A stretch of 64,000 nucleotides of DNA from Gordionus sp. m RMFG-2023 (lineage: Eukaryota > Nematomorpha > Gordioida > Chordodea > Parachordodidae): contig NC_088775.1 in the NCBI RefSeq assembly GCF_954871325.1, positions 91,704,805-91,768,804 of the forward strand, in the 5' to 3' direction. Shown here in pieces: positions 35,601 to 46,432 of this stretch. Each line of letters opens with the position of its first letter. Position 1 is the first letter of the stretch. The notes under the pieces were generated by a model. It was not told the origin of the DNA. It did no database searches and saw only the letters and a list, made by a program, of their open reading frames with translations. Position numbers and translations under genes: made by a program.

Positions 35601-38600
35601 CCCTAGTTTAAACCGAACAGAGACGATTATTTTTTTAACGAACCGAACCCTTATTTTTACCTGAACCGTAAAAACCGAAACGGATATTCTATATATATGG
35701 CTACGGTCTTCGAATCAAAGTTCAACATATAAAATTCACGTTTATGATTGACATCTCGCTATTATCGTTATAACGAAAACATAAACAGAGATCCCGTAAA
35801 GTGCAACTCTATAGTTATGGTGAAGCATCTAACCACCAACAATTTCTTATGGAGCAACGAGATATACGAATCCCCCCTCTCATCCAATCAAGAAGTCAGT
35901 GCCCATAAATCCGACAACGGACACTTAGGTTTATTATGAAACGTAGTGTTGTTAAACAGCTGGCTCACTCAGTATTTTATCCAGAAAAATATTGCGCAAG
36001 CCTGAAGATTTTGCTCATAGATGCTAGAAAAGTTTAGACAGCTATTAGCGAAATCTGGAGGCTTAGCAATTTTTTTTTCTGGCTTAAATATAGACTTACG
36101 TTTAACAACTCTAATAAAACGCTTATGTTTTTACAATTCAATACATGTCTAAATACCAGAGTTGTTAAAGGATCTAGATATAAAAATGTGGTATCTGTAT
36201 CTGTATCTAGATAGATTTTTGATTTAATAATCTGTATCTAGATATTATTTTAGACGTTGTATCTGTATCTAGATCCATTTAAAAAGTATCTTTTAACAAC
36301 TCTGCTAAATACATACAACACATTTAGTTAGATTTTATCAAATATAAATTAAAAATCGGGTTTGATATGATTAAATTCGAATTGATTTAAATCGATTATG
36401 TTTGATATAAAGCTATTTTAGAAACCCCTCATCCGCCACTTTTGTCCGTCGGGCGGGCTAAATCCCCCCCTCCCCCCCCAGCCCATTGCCAATCTAATAT
36501 GTATACCACGGTCTTAGAGCAAAATGATTTTTTAAACTATATTATAAACTGATTTTTTTTGAAACCTATTGCCTAGTTAAGCTAACGATGCCAGGTATAG
36601 CTTTGCTTGATTATTCCCTATTTAGTTGCCTTTTTTAAAAAATAAAATAGATATATTCGATATAGTTGGCTTTTTTAATCAAACATATCAAGCTTGATTA
36701 TTTTAACTTTTCCGATATAGTTGAATTTTCTTCTATACAAGATATAATTTACATATCAATAAAATGGGGAAGTAATAGTTTATCTCATTGCTTATGAGAC
36801 CAGATAAATTACATATTTTAGAGATCTTAAAATCATAATTTTTTATATCTAAGCTTCTTCCATATGTATGATAACATCATGACACCTGTCCCAAAGTAGG
36901 GATCAAGTTCACTATTCGATGACCCTAAATTTATCCTAATCTTAGCATATGATGTTCTGAATTGACGATACTTTTATAAAAAAAATATAAGGATCTAAAT
37001 CCCTTTACAGTTATTCGATTTCGATCCTTTTAATAATTAATTTTTTTTATTTTTCTATAATATAAAAATATCGCATATCATTTTGAACCTTCCACTATTA
37101 TAAACTCCCATAAAGTTATTTAATAATAGAGAATTTGTAAACGATATTAAAATTGATAATTTATAAAACCTAAGCTTAATTTTTAAAATATATATTATGA
37201 CTTATCTTAAACCGGACCGTTTCCCGACTATGGATGAGACAGACATGCGTCAATTTTCAATATTTTTGATGGTCTATTTTATTTTTGTTACGCGCAACCT
37301 ATTACGCGTGCTGTTTGTTATGTATGTCATGACGAATTTTTCATCACTGTGATCGTATTTTTTCTGTGATTCACAGACCCTCCTGATCCAGGATTTTTTT
37401 AAGGGTAGTTATAAAATGCGAAGAGATTTTTTTTTTCCAAAAAATGGAGTGTATAAAAATGCCACGAGGAAAGTTAAATCATTCAACAAATAATCTATAA
37501 TCTTGTTTTCGAAGGTGTAGGAATCAGCCCGATTAAGATTTTAGTAAAAAATAATATTATTTAAGCCCCCAGATGTCGCTAATAAATGGCAGAAAAGTTT
37601 AGAACTCTATTTGCCAAATCTCGAGGTTTACTTAATATTATCTTCTCCCTAAAATCTTAATCGGTCTTTTTTTATAAATCGACCCAAATCGGGTCGAGTT
37701 ACCGCTCGAATTCGGAACTCGAAAGAGGGGCACCTTTTCCGGTATCGAATTTGCTTCCGGTTCTAGATTTTATCCCTATTCGAAATTTCGGATACCACCT
37801 TCTCTCAATCCCTCTCACGCGATCCATCATTGGTGTCTATCTAATAAGAAACCCCTCAACTCTTTTTTTTTATTCGTAATTCTTTTTAATCGTGGGTGAT
37901 TAATCGTTATATTTGTTTTTTTTTAGTAATATGAGTAAGTATTCACCTTTCCTTAGAGGCTGACATTTATCGGTATCAATATTATTTCTGGAAAAAAAAT
38001 TATAAGCAATATTCCCATTTTTTTTCCCGTTTTGGAACGCTGGGACACCATTTTTTTTAGTAATAATTTTAGCTTACCACTTTTTTCCCCCCGATGCTTA
38101 CTTATTAAGAGTTTTTTTAAAAATGTTTTTGTTTCAGGTCAAAACTGGCAAGTTATCTGCAAGGACGTATTTTGGACGAGGACTGGAAACGTTATGCTAA
38201 AGCACGTCCAAACTAATAGGTAACATTTTCCCTCTCCACTCGACATTTTTCTCATTCTTTTTAAATAAAAGCATTTTTTCGAACGAATCCAATTATACGG
38301 TATTCGTTATTCGACGAATATCGAATAATTCTTATCAATAAAAATAAATAAATGAATGAAATTAAAATCTAGATGATTGCCGTCAGAGTTGTTAAAATCA
38401 GGGTTCAACAAAAATCCTCAAATGAGCATTCAAAGATTTTTTCGCCCACAATTTTGAGCAAAAAGTCTTTGAAGATCAAAAAAAAATTTCCCAGATGTTT
38501 TTTTTAAAAATAAAATAGCAAAATTTTTTATATTTTCGTATAAAGAAAATCTTCACATTTTTCGATCTTCATAAAGAGCAAGTATCTTTGAAGATTTTTT

Positions 38601-39854
38601 AATTTTTGAGTAAATATTAAACCCTGGTTAAAATACAAAAATTTGGTATCTGTATCTCGATACATTTTTGTAAAAGTATCTGTATCAAGATATGTTTTTA
38701 AATGTTGTATCTGTATCCATTTCTCGACCATGTATCGGTATCCAGATCCATTTAAAAAGTATCTTTTAACAATTCTGATTGCCGGGGAATATATGTATTT
38801 TTTAATAAATTTATTTTAAAAAAGCTATTTTTTTGCAGCATTAACTGCCAACTATAGTTGGGTAATGAATGGCTAAATTCCAGCTAATTCGGTTCAATCT
38901 ATAGGAGCCTGGCTGAGAAAATCCGTTGCCATTAAATAAATAGTTTTTATAAATGCTTTATTGCTTTGCGTTATTTAACACAGTGTTATTACAAGATAAA
39001 GCCAATAAATTAAGGTATAAATTTATAAAAATCATATGTCGCATTCCGTTGATAAAAAAAATAATATGCGATACGAGTATAAAAAATAATAGCGAATTCG
39101 ATAAAAAGGCATATGATTTTTATTAAATATATCAAATAATTATCTCAATTTTAGCTTTATCTTGAAAATTAGTTTTTTTTTAAAATAACGCAACGCTTGA
39201 AGATAACGCGTTTACTATAAATGCAACCCTCAATTATTTTGTTTTAACATTTTATATAATATTGAAAAATGAAGAATAAAAAAAAGTATTGGAAAAAATA
39301 ACTGTTTGTAAATAAGCGCAAACGCAAAGCGTTGATTCGGCCATTTTGCGTGATACCATTTGAAATGCATTTATTTGCCTTTGCAAACGTTCAATTTGTT
39401 TGCTCACTATTAGATTATTACAGATGAGACTCTGTTAAACATTCTTATTTATTTTTTAGATAAGTGAAAACTTGGTTGTTTTTTTTTTGGTCTAACTATA
39501 ACTTTTTAGAACAAAATAATTTCATTTTGTAATCCAAATAAAAGGAAAATATAAGTTAGGAAAAAAGGCGAGGTTTTGAATTTTATAAAAATATTATTAT
39601 TTTTTGCTTTCTAAATTGCAAAAAAAACTCATTTCGAAAGCTATCTCGCCGTTTCCGGTAAGACGTACAGTCGCCCTATAGCGAATCAGAAGGAGATTTG
39701 CGGGGTCAGTTATGCCAACGGGAAAGCGTGTAATTGGAAAGTCATGGAAGGAGCCTACTTCAAACCTACCGAAGAAAATACCGTTAACAAATTTCCGCAA
39801 GACGAAGAGGACGAGGTCATAAAGGACAACTCTGTTCGCGGTGACGAATTATAA
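32633..39854 (+). CDS. SDF2: SDF2/SDF2L1-like ER protein with three MIR repeats, six exons
   Basis: Exons 32633-32690, 32752-32846, 34310-34392, 35789-35928, 38138-38219 and 39641-39854 join in phase with GT-AG ends at every intron. They give 672 bases, 223 residues, against 211-221 for human SDF2/SDF2L1. SDF2 proteins sit in the ER lumen and assist protein folding with the ERdj3 chaperone. Residues 1-19 form a hydrophobic signal peptide (MYALAFLTIII...). MIR repeats follow at about 20-78 (SVVKLYN, VRLHSHDIKYGSGSGQQ, SVTGVES...SYW), 79-140 (DPVKCNS, SPLSSNQEVSAH) and 141-193 (NVMLKHV, YLAVSGKTYSRPI, NWKVMEGAYFKP). The tail is acidic and ends GDEL, close to but not a canonical KDEL/HDEL signal. 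Intron 1 is 61 bp; the others are 1.4-2.2 kb and packed with MITEs. The exact boundaries are inferred, but homology holds across every junction. Confidence 0.93.
32960..33175. repeat. GGCC-family repeat in SDF2 intron 2
   Basis: Words CCAGCCTGGCCTAAATTAGA, TTAGCTTGGCTCAATAA and GACTTGGCCTATGGGCCAAGC, separated by A/T runs, match the style of the blocks at 17.1, 26.6 and 40.5 kb. It lies wholly inside the intron. Confidence 0.4.
33345..33552. repeat. Diverged TAGTG-family MITE in SDF2 intron 2
   Basis: It keeps the family order: GGTTAACTCAATATTTTAGC, AGAAAAATATT, GAAGTCCAAACCTATGTGC-like centre, AAAATCTTCATGCTTGC, then AGCCATTTAACAACATTA. The ends are worn and no target duplication is seen. 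A CAGTGGCATAGCTAAGGGGG word, typical of another hAT end, follows directly at 33557. Confidence 0.55.
34473..34659. repeat. TAGTG-family MITE in SDF2 intron 3
   Basis: Left end GTGTTGTTAAACGGATCG and right end AATCGGCTCAAATGGAGCC...GACACTA are inverted copies. Flanks GGGAGAGA and GGGATAGG agree at 6/8. An aged, non-coding hAT-like insertion. Confidence 0.7.
34784..35010. repeat. Second TAGTG-family MITE in SDF2 intron 3
   Basis: A well-kept left end (TAGTGTTGTTAAACGGCCCG then TTGAGCC) and centre (CATCCAGAAAAATATTACGCGAGCC, CGAAATCTCGAGTCT) with a worn right end (TTGAGTTAGTTG...). It lies about 125 bp after the previous copy in the same strand sense, with the right terminus eroded. Confidence 0.7.
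35944..36113. repeat. TAGTG-family MITE in SDF2 intron 4
   Basis: It begins TAGTGTTGTTAAACAGC and ends GTTTAACAACTCTA, with the family centre between. Flanks ATGAAACG and ATAAAACG agree at 7/8, an almost perfect 8-bp target duplication. It starts only 15 bp inside the intron, immediately after the exon 4 donor. Confidence 0.8.
36157..36304. repeat. 148-bp MITE derived from the 12.5-kb hAT
   Basis: Its ends CAGAGTTGTTAAAGGATC and (inverted) CAGAGTTGTTAAAAGATACT match the hAT element at 12483-15476 in both the terminal repeat and the GATACAGATAC-type subterminal words. It is flanked by a perfect 8-bp duplication CTAAATAC (36149-36156 and 36305-36312). It has no coding capacity, so it must have been moved by a transposase supplied in trans. 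Located in SDF2 intron 4, 44 bp after another MITE. Confidence 0.92.
37520..37705. repeat. Diverged palindromic MITE in SDF2 intron 4
   Basis: The centre keeps TAG-family words (GGCAGAAAAGTTTAGA, GCCAAATCTCGAGGTTTA). The right arm is AATCGACCCAAATCGGGTCGAG, an altered form of the family arm. The ends are unclear and no duplication was found, so assignment is by central similarity only. Confidence 0.4.
38384..38777. repeat. hAT-derived MITE in SDF2 intron 5, host of a nested insertion
   Basis: It starts CAGAGTTGTTAAAAT and ends ATCTTTTAACAATTCTG, with the same GTATCTGTATC subterminal array as the 12.5-kb hAT. Flanks ATTGCCGT and ATTGCCGG agree at 7/8. Removing the nested element at 38399-38626 leaves about 160 bp, close to the 148-bp copy at 36157, so both derive from the same short form. 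Confidence 0.88.
38399..38626. repeat. Nested CAGGG-ended MITE
   Basis: A 228-bp element with ends CAGGGTTCAACA and (inverted) CAGGGTTTAATA, flanked by a perfect 8-bp duplication GTTAAAAT (38391-38398 and 38627-38634). That duplication is made from the host MITE's own left end, so this insertion is the later event. The interior has AAAGATTTTT/TTGAAGATT words in both orientations. A weak relative may lie at about 51830-51920. Non-coding. Confidence 0.88.
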
Positions 39855-40439
39855 AGATTTTTGCGGGGAATTTTTTTTTTTTTGGTTTTTCTAGCCTCAC
39901 TTATTTTAGTATTGGAATATTTGCCCATTGGATATATAACAGTGGAAAAGGTTTTTTTTTTTCCTATTTCATGTTTTGTTTCACTTTTTTTTTCCTATTT
40001 TCCTTTATATTTGTAGTTGTAAATACATATTTTTTCTATCTTTCTATTATATTGCGACTAATGTAAAGTTATTATTTATAATTTATCTTATTTATGTTAT
40101 ATATATGATGTATATAAATCGGGTGAAATTTATTCTTGTAACTAAAAGCATCATTTCACCGAATATTCGTCCTTTTTGTATTGTAACAAAGTTTTTGTAC
40201 TTATAGCATTATTACCTTTATAAATATCTGGGGAAATTGATTAACTCTTAACAAAATAGGAAGAGACAGTTGGAGATGAAATAAATTCTGATTTTTGATT
40301 TCAAGCTTAATTACTCAAATTACAAATGATTACAAAATTTTCATAATTAACTATAATTACTAATTCCTTTTTTTAAAAACACGGTAAAAATCGTAATAAA
40401 TTACTAATTACACATATTCCTGATTTTCTGGAGCAATTA

Positions 40440-40745
40440 TAATTAAGATCTCGGGCTATTTTTTAAAAAAATCGAATTCGGGCGGTCGGGCCTAATATTT
40501 TTTTAAATATTCAGGCCTTAGATTTTTTTGAATATATTTAAAATTATAAATTTTATGTTTGAATATGTTAAATAAAAATGATTTTATTTATAGCATATAT
40601 TTTTTATTTTAAGTAATTATAAAAATTAGTTTCTATATTTAAATAAATTTGGGCCGGGCTTGACCGGTTTATTTTTTTAAAAAAATTTTGTGTTCAGGCC
40701 GGGCCACATAACTTGATTTTCGGATTCGGGGTTGGGCTTCAAACA
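40440..40745. repeat. GGGCC-family repeat block
   Basis: GC-rich words at both sides (CGGGCGGTCGGGCC, ATTCAGGCC; GGGCCGGGCTTGACCGG, AGGCCGGGCC, GGGGTTGGGC) enclose an AT-rich core. It lies between patches of TTACTAATTAC/AATTATAATTAC words (40310-40440 and 40745-40800), as if it had inserted into another AT-rich repeat. Confidence 0.45.
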
Positions 40746-40799
40746 GATAACGAATTATAATTACAATTCCTTTTATAATAAAAATTAAAGTAAGATTTG

Positions 40800-42870
40800 A
40801 TTAAAAAAATCATAAAAAATTATGAGAAACCTTATTAGATGGCATATATAATATAATTTATAATAATATTTTGTCTTTATTACCAATTTGAAAAAAAAAT
40901 CAAACGGTATAGAAACTTAGAGATGTATAAATATATTTTATTAGATTCTAATTATTCGTTTTTTAAAAATATTGTAAAATATTTCACCCAAAGTTTTATT
41001 GAAAATTTTTTTTTTTTATTGTACCAACTAATTTTAAACTGAAATAGAATTATTATAATAATCTAACGAATAGAGATGAGATATGATGCGGTTCGAAATT
41101 ATGCATATTAAATTTAATTATAATGCCAAGTCAATTTTTGAGGTAAAGAGCTTTTCCTATCGTTTCTTCTTTATAAGACATTGAATTTTTCTGATATATA
41201 TACCTTGATATTACCTACCTAATAACATTAAAATTCTCAATATTTTAGTATAAATGAGTATTTATTATCTCTTGTCGATCTAGATATATATTTTTAAACT
41301 AATATAAGAATAAATTTTTTATGAAAGTTTTTATAACTATAACAAAATAGATATTTGAATCATTTTTTTTTACAGATCCCCGATACAACAGCTTAATAAA
41401 GTATTACTTATCTAATACTTTATTGGTAATAGGTAAAAGTTTATCCAGATATGTAATTGTTCTTAGTGTTTCATCCGTAAAAAAAAACTTTTCATTCATC
41501 AATCGTCTTAAAAGGAAAGGATTATTAAACAGATTATATATATATTCTTAATCTGAATTTTCTTTGCTTTTAAGATCAGGATGAGGTGTGAAACGAAAGT
41601 TATTTTACTTATATTTAACACAAATCTCATGTTAAAAAATGAATTTATTTTGTGGTTTTGATATTTACTGAAGAGAGGAGCTACCAGTTTTTTTTTGGCA
41701 TTTTTAAAAGTCTTAATAAAAATAGTCAAATGCTAAAGTTTGGGATGAGAATGACTAATGCTTTTGTTTTAAATAAATCAATTATAAATTGAATTTGCCT
41801 CCATTTTATTATAAATATGTGAATAATGATAAAGCTAACCATTGATATTATTCTATTTTTATTAAAACATTTTTTCTAACATTTATGACGATAAGGAATA
41901 TATAGTCCTTTTATTTTATTGTCGAAATAAGTTGTTAATTAATGCTATCGTTTTCTTTGCAAAAAAAAATTGTATACTATTTTACAAGAAAGACGTTAAT
42001 TCGAACCTACAGGTATAAGAGACCATAAATACCCTGAGAGAACATCCCCAATCTCTTGATAATTAGGTCCACTCCCTGAGTAGAAATACTCACGCATTTC
42101 TGTATTGGTTGGTGATATAAATAATAACTACGGTTTCTCAGAAAATCATACATAATTAATAAAATATTAAAATTTTCCTTTATTTCAAACCTTAACTTTA
42201 TGGACTAATATCACTCTTGACAACTTTAAGGAGTCCTTCATATTCAATAAAGCACTTATTAGAAATAACAGTTCATTAAATAATTGAAGAAGTAGATAAT
42301 AATTTATTTTTTTTAACATAAATTAACATCTTATAAAACATGAATTATGATTAAAAAATATAATATATTGAGTTTATACACAATTTTAAAAACAAGACAT
42401 GTCAAAAAATATTTTCATCCACCCCTTCCGCTCTGGGAATTTTTCGATCCGAGCCAAATTTTTTTTTTTACTACGTGACTAAAGTGAGAAAGAAAGTTTG
42501 TTTAGACATTTGTAAGCTGTATTATTAAATTATTTTTGAATACATTTATTTTGGTTATTTTTTTAATATAAATTATTTTGTAATCAATAACTAATATTCA
42601 AACATTAGATTTATATATATATATATATATGTATACAATTACGGTAGGTTTTAAACTCTGCTTTCTAACACTTAATTACATTCTAAAATAAATTATCGTT
42701 ATTAGAAATTCATTTACGATAGTATCTATAATAATAGTTGTAATTTTAAGCCTTTCTTTATATTAAATAGTATATATCAGAAATTACTACATGAATGGGA
42801 ATGCTAATTAAAATCTATAACACTTTTTTTAAAAAAAATATTCTTTATATCTGTATAAATATTTACAAAT
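40800..42870. other. AT-rich stretch; one short unassigned frame
   Basis: No repeat end or gene is recognisable here except a protein-like minus-strand frame, 42097-41996. It starts at an ATG and reads MREYFYSGSGPNYQEIGDVL, then GYLWSLIPVGSN and stop; the frame stays open upstream to 42127. It could be a last exon. No partner exon was found. Confidence 0.25.
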
Positions 42871-42878
42871 ATTGGACC

Positions 42879-43272
42879 CAGCGTCTTCATGAGCGGGAGG
42901 GGTAGGATAAATTTTTGGAGGTATTATCTATTGAATTTTGAGAAGAAATAGGACAAAATTTATTGCTGTAAAAATTAATACTTTTATTATAGAACTTTTA
43001 TAATACAAATCATCGATTAAATCTATATATTGCAAACAATTATACACATTGTTTTACAAATAAAACTTTCTGCTATCCTTTTAAATTACATTTAAAAGGT
43101 TTAGTTATTTCAGCAAGCTCATAAATTTATAATAATAAATTCATTGTAAATAATGGAGGATTTAATTGAATTTATTATCTAAAAAAAAATCCTTTAGAAA
43201 ATTTTTAGAGGGGTAGGAAAAGGTTTTTGAAGGGGGTTTGCATCCAGTGAAAATCCTGTCATGTAGACGCTG
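42879..43272. repeat. CAGCGTCT-family hAT-like element, perfect target duplication
   Basis: A 394-bp element with inverted ends CAGCGTCTTCATGA and CAGCGTCTACATGA, flanked by a perfect 8-bp duplication ATTGGACC (42871-42878 and 43273-43280). It is non-coding. The longer, older relative is at 8572-9138. Confidence 0.92.
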
Positions 43273-43280
43273 ATTGGACC

Positions 43281-44007
43281 TAACAATCCCTTCGGAAAAA
43301 CCTCACAAACTAGATATTCGTAGTTGATGCAGAACCCAAAATTTTATTAGTAATTGTTAATAAATCACAATTTTAGAAAAATTAGCTTACAAGTATAACC
43401 CTTTTAATCCTGAATAAAAATGAGATAATGTTAATCCCCGAAGAATTGATATATAATTGCTAATCAAGAAATATTAAAATATATTTATAAATCACAATTT
43501 TAGAAAATTTAGCCATAATTAATACCCTTGTAATTCCCGAATAAAAATGTTATAGTATTGATCCTTAAGAATTATATGTAATTTCGAAGCAAGAAATATT
43601 AGAATATATTAAGAAATCACAATTTTCTAAAAAAAAATCACCCATAATAAAGACCCTTTAAAAAGATTTGAATTTAAAAATTTCTTCATTTTCAATGAAT
43701 TTCTTTATTTTTTCCTTTGAAAATAATTAAGTAGATTAATTATATGATATGTATACTTTATATAAAATTAATAGAAATAAGTAAATAAGGTCACGTTAGA
43801 CAATGCGCGACGCGATTTCAATCTATCATTGTTATACAGATTTGCCGACTCTTGGACATGTGCTCAAGTGAATTTTTTTATTTTACTACCTAGCTCCCCT
43901 ACGAAAGCCAAAATACAATTATATCTAAAAAATATTTCAGTTACAAATCGATGCTGAATAGGTTGAATGAATATAGAAACGCAATTATAAGAAAATTAGG
44001 ATATATA
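43281..44007. other. AT-rich stretch with a weak internal repeat
   Basis: Three loosely similar stretches share AAATCACAATTTTAGAAAA(A/T)TTAGC...ATAA(T/C)ACCC, AATAAAAATG and (A/C)GAATT...AATATTA(A/G)AATATAT (43365-43660). No gene found. Confidence 0.4.
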
Positions 44008-44124
44008 TAGAGTTGCTAAGGAGCCCCGCTACATACCCTTTTCAAAAACAGCACCCCGCAGGGAGCGGGATCGGGAATCAGCTCCTTTTTAGGGCTGGAG
44101 TGGTAGAGCGCCACTCCAGCTCTC
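44008..44124. repeat. GC-rich hairpin-bearing repeat end
   Basis: It starts TAGAGTTGCTAAGGAGCCCC and contains several GGAGC/GCTCC words, then a perfect 10-bp stem GCTGGAGTGG (44094-44103), 7-base loop, CCACTCCAGC (44111-44120). GC-rich words on a hAT-like TAG start suggest a transposon terminus or a very short MITE. No coding. Confidence 0.5.
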
Positions 44125-46424
44125 TTTTGAATTTAATGTATAAATTAAATTTATTTTTTAAATATTGATAAATCCTTTTTATTTAATTTATTAAAATTCA
44201 ACTAAAATGAATCGATATAATACATACATATTTAAAATATAATCTCCGAAAATTATTAAAATAAAATTTAAAAAAAAAACCGATAGAATAATTAAAATTA
44301 TTAACAAGGGATCATTGAGGTTATCCCATAGAGGAATATCGGAATAAAATGTACACTGCTGCAAATTTTTTTGAACTGACACTTTGTCAAAGAAAAAAAG
44401 ATCTTGGAAATCTCTGGAAATTTATGAGTTATTATTTTACTGAAGTTTTTATTAATTAAAAAGCTCTATTTCCGTTAGATTTTCAAGGAGTTGATAATCA
44501 TAGGCAATAGAAATTATATTAAGCCCACGATATTATGGTCAACACTATCTTGCCCTTTGAAAAAAAAACTCTTGATAAAAAAATTGAAAATAATGGACGA
44601 AACGGACAATATAGAACAGTCTTTTTTTTTAACTATTGAAAGTTTGTTCAATAGGCTTTGGAGATGATAAAAAGCGATTATGTAATTTCTTATCCATTAT
44701 TCAAAGAATGCTCGTGAACAGCCACATCTCTTATAAAAAATTTTTTTTTATTATATAGCCAGTTAATAAGATAGGCTTGATTCTAAATCAAAATTTTACT
44801 TATCATACAATACAATGCTAACTCTCATTGAATTATATGTGAAATATTTAAAGAATTCTTAAATTATTCTTCTAATTCTGATGCAGCGTCTTACATTGGG
44901 CGTGAAGAGGTGTTTTTGCAAGCATAGCTGGAGAACCATGAACATGTAACTAGACCCATATTCTCCTCTAGTCCATATAAAATTTTAATAGTTTTAATAT
45001 TAATTTTTTGTTTTAATGGAAATTTGTATACAGCTGGAAATTAAATTTATCGTCAAAATAAAGATTAATTGCGCTTCAATTAACGCTTCTCAATTTTTTT
45101 AATTTAAATAAAATTACCCTTTTCAGCAGCGATCTTCTCTCTAATTAAAAAAAATATATATTATATTATAATGGCCCGGTTTGTTAGATTAATTCGTTTA
45201 TATATAACTAATATAAATTTTTTGTTTTCTAAAGGAAAATTCTGAATTTAATATTTATTAAAACAAAAAACATGATTATATTATTATTAATAATACTTGA
45301 GGATTTCAACTAATAAATTGTAATTTAATATTAATTTATTATATAAGCAAGTTAACAGGTCATTTTGGCATAAATATTTTAGCTTCACAAGATCAGAAGA
45401 AATTGGATAAAACTTGTATGATTTGAAGATAAAAACAAAAATTTAATTTGGAAAAATAAATTTTATCTTCAAAATACTCAAGTTTATTCTCAATTTCCTT
45501 TTAAAAGAAAATGATATGTAATAGTTTGTCGATTTAAAAATAAATAATTTTGATATTCGAAATGCCGTCGAGATTAATTGTCGCTTAATGAAGTGGTGCA
45601 CTTATTTCATCAAAAGACAGGTGCCCTTCTGAATTATGTGTTTAGTTAAAAAAATTATATCATATTCAAGGATATTTTTTTTAAAAATAAAATTTATATA
45701 ATAAAATATATCTGGAGTATAATTGTCAACTCACATTTTGTTTCTAAAACATAGACTTTGTCAACCATGGCATAACATTACAAATTATAACCTTATTTAG
45801 ATTAATAAATCTTTTAGTTACGCTTAAGAACCATGCGTCTGAAACCGGATTCAAGAAAGAGAGAAAGAAGAAAAGAAATAATTTAAGTATCTGCTTTCTG
45901 GCTCAGTTGGTTGCTTCTAAATTAACACTTAAATTTTATATATATGTATAATTAATATATTAAAATAATTTGATTTACTTTCAGGGGTTACTTCTTCCAC
46001 TAATAATGAAATATAAATATTTTAAAATAAATAGTTAAATTCTATATAACATCACCACATTTATCTTTTTATTCATTTTAATTATTAATATCATAAAGTT
46101 CTATTTTTAAAATAAAATGCAAAAAAAATACAACATTTTCTAAACATGGAAGCTATATAGATGGCTAAACAGACGGCTGAGCTGTTTGGAAATAATCCAA
46201 GAACTGACAAAGCCTTATGATTTATTTATTGTTCGAACCTTATAAAAAAAATTGATTTCACAAATTTAGCAAAAAAAATTTTGATTTCAAAAATAAAATA
46301 ATCTGAATTTAAATTGTAGATCATACAAATCTCTTTAAAAATTAATAAATTTCTATACATAATCACCCTTAATATATATAAATATTCAGAAAAATAAATT
46401 ATTTGTTTATTTTATATTCCTTTG
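44125..46424. other. AT-rich stretch, no gene identified
   Basis: I find no repeat ends or transposase remnants. A GC-richer patch at 44880-44960 begins CAGCGTCTTACATTGGGCG, resembling a CAGCGTCT-type hAT end without a partner. A short protein-like frame at about 45510-45620 (NAVEINCRLMKWCTYFIKRQ) ends at a possible CAG/GTGCCC donor but stands alone. Confidence 0.35.
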
Positions 46425-46432
46425 GAAAATAA

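Noticed and set aside
39597-39800. Minus-strand 67-codon frame
   Set aside because: Antisense shadow of SDF2 exon 6, whose plus-strand frame has clear homology.
42000-42012. B-box-like GGTTCGAAT on the minus strand as a tRNA or SINE
   Set aside because: The sequence around it does not form a T-stem and no A box lies at the right distance.
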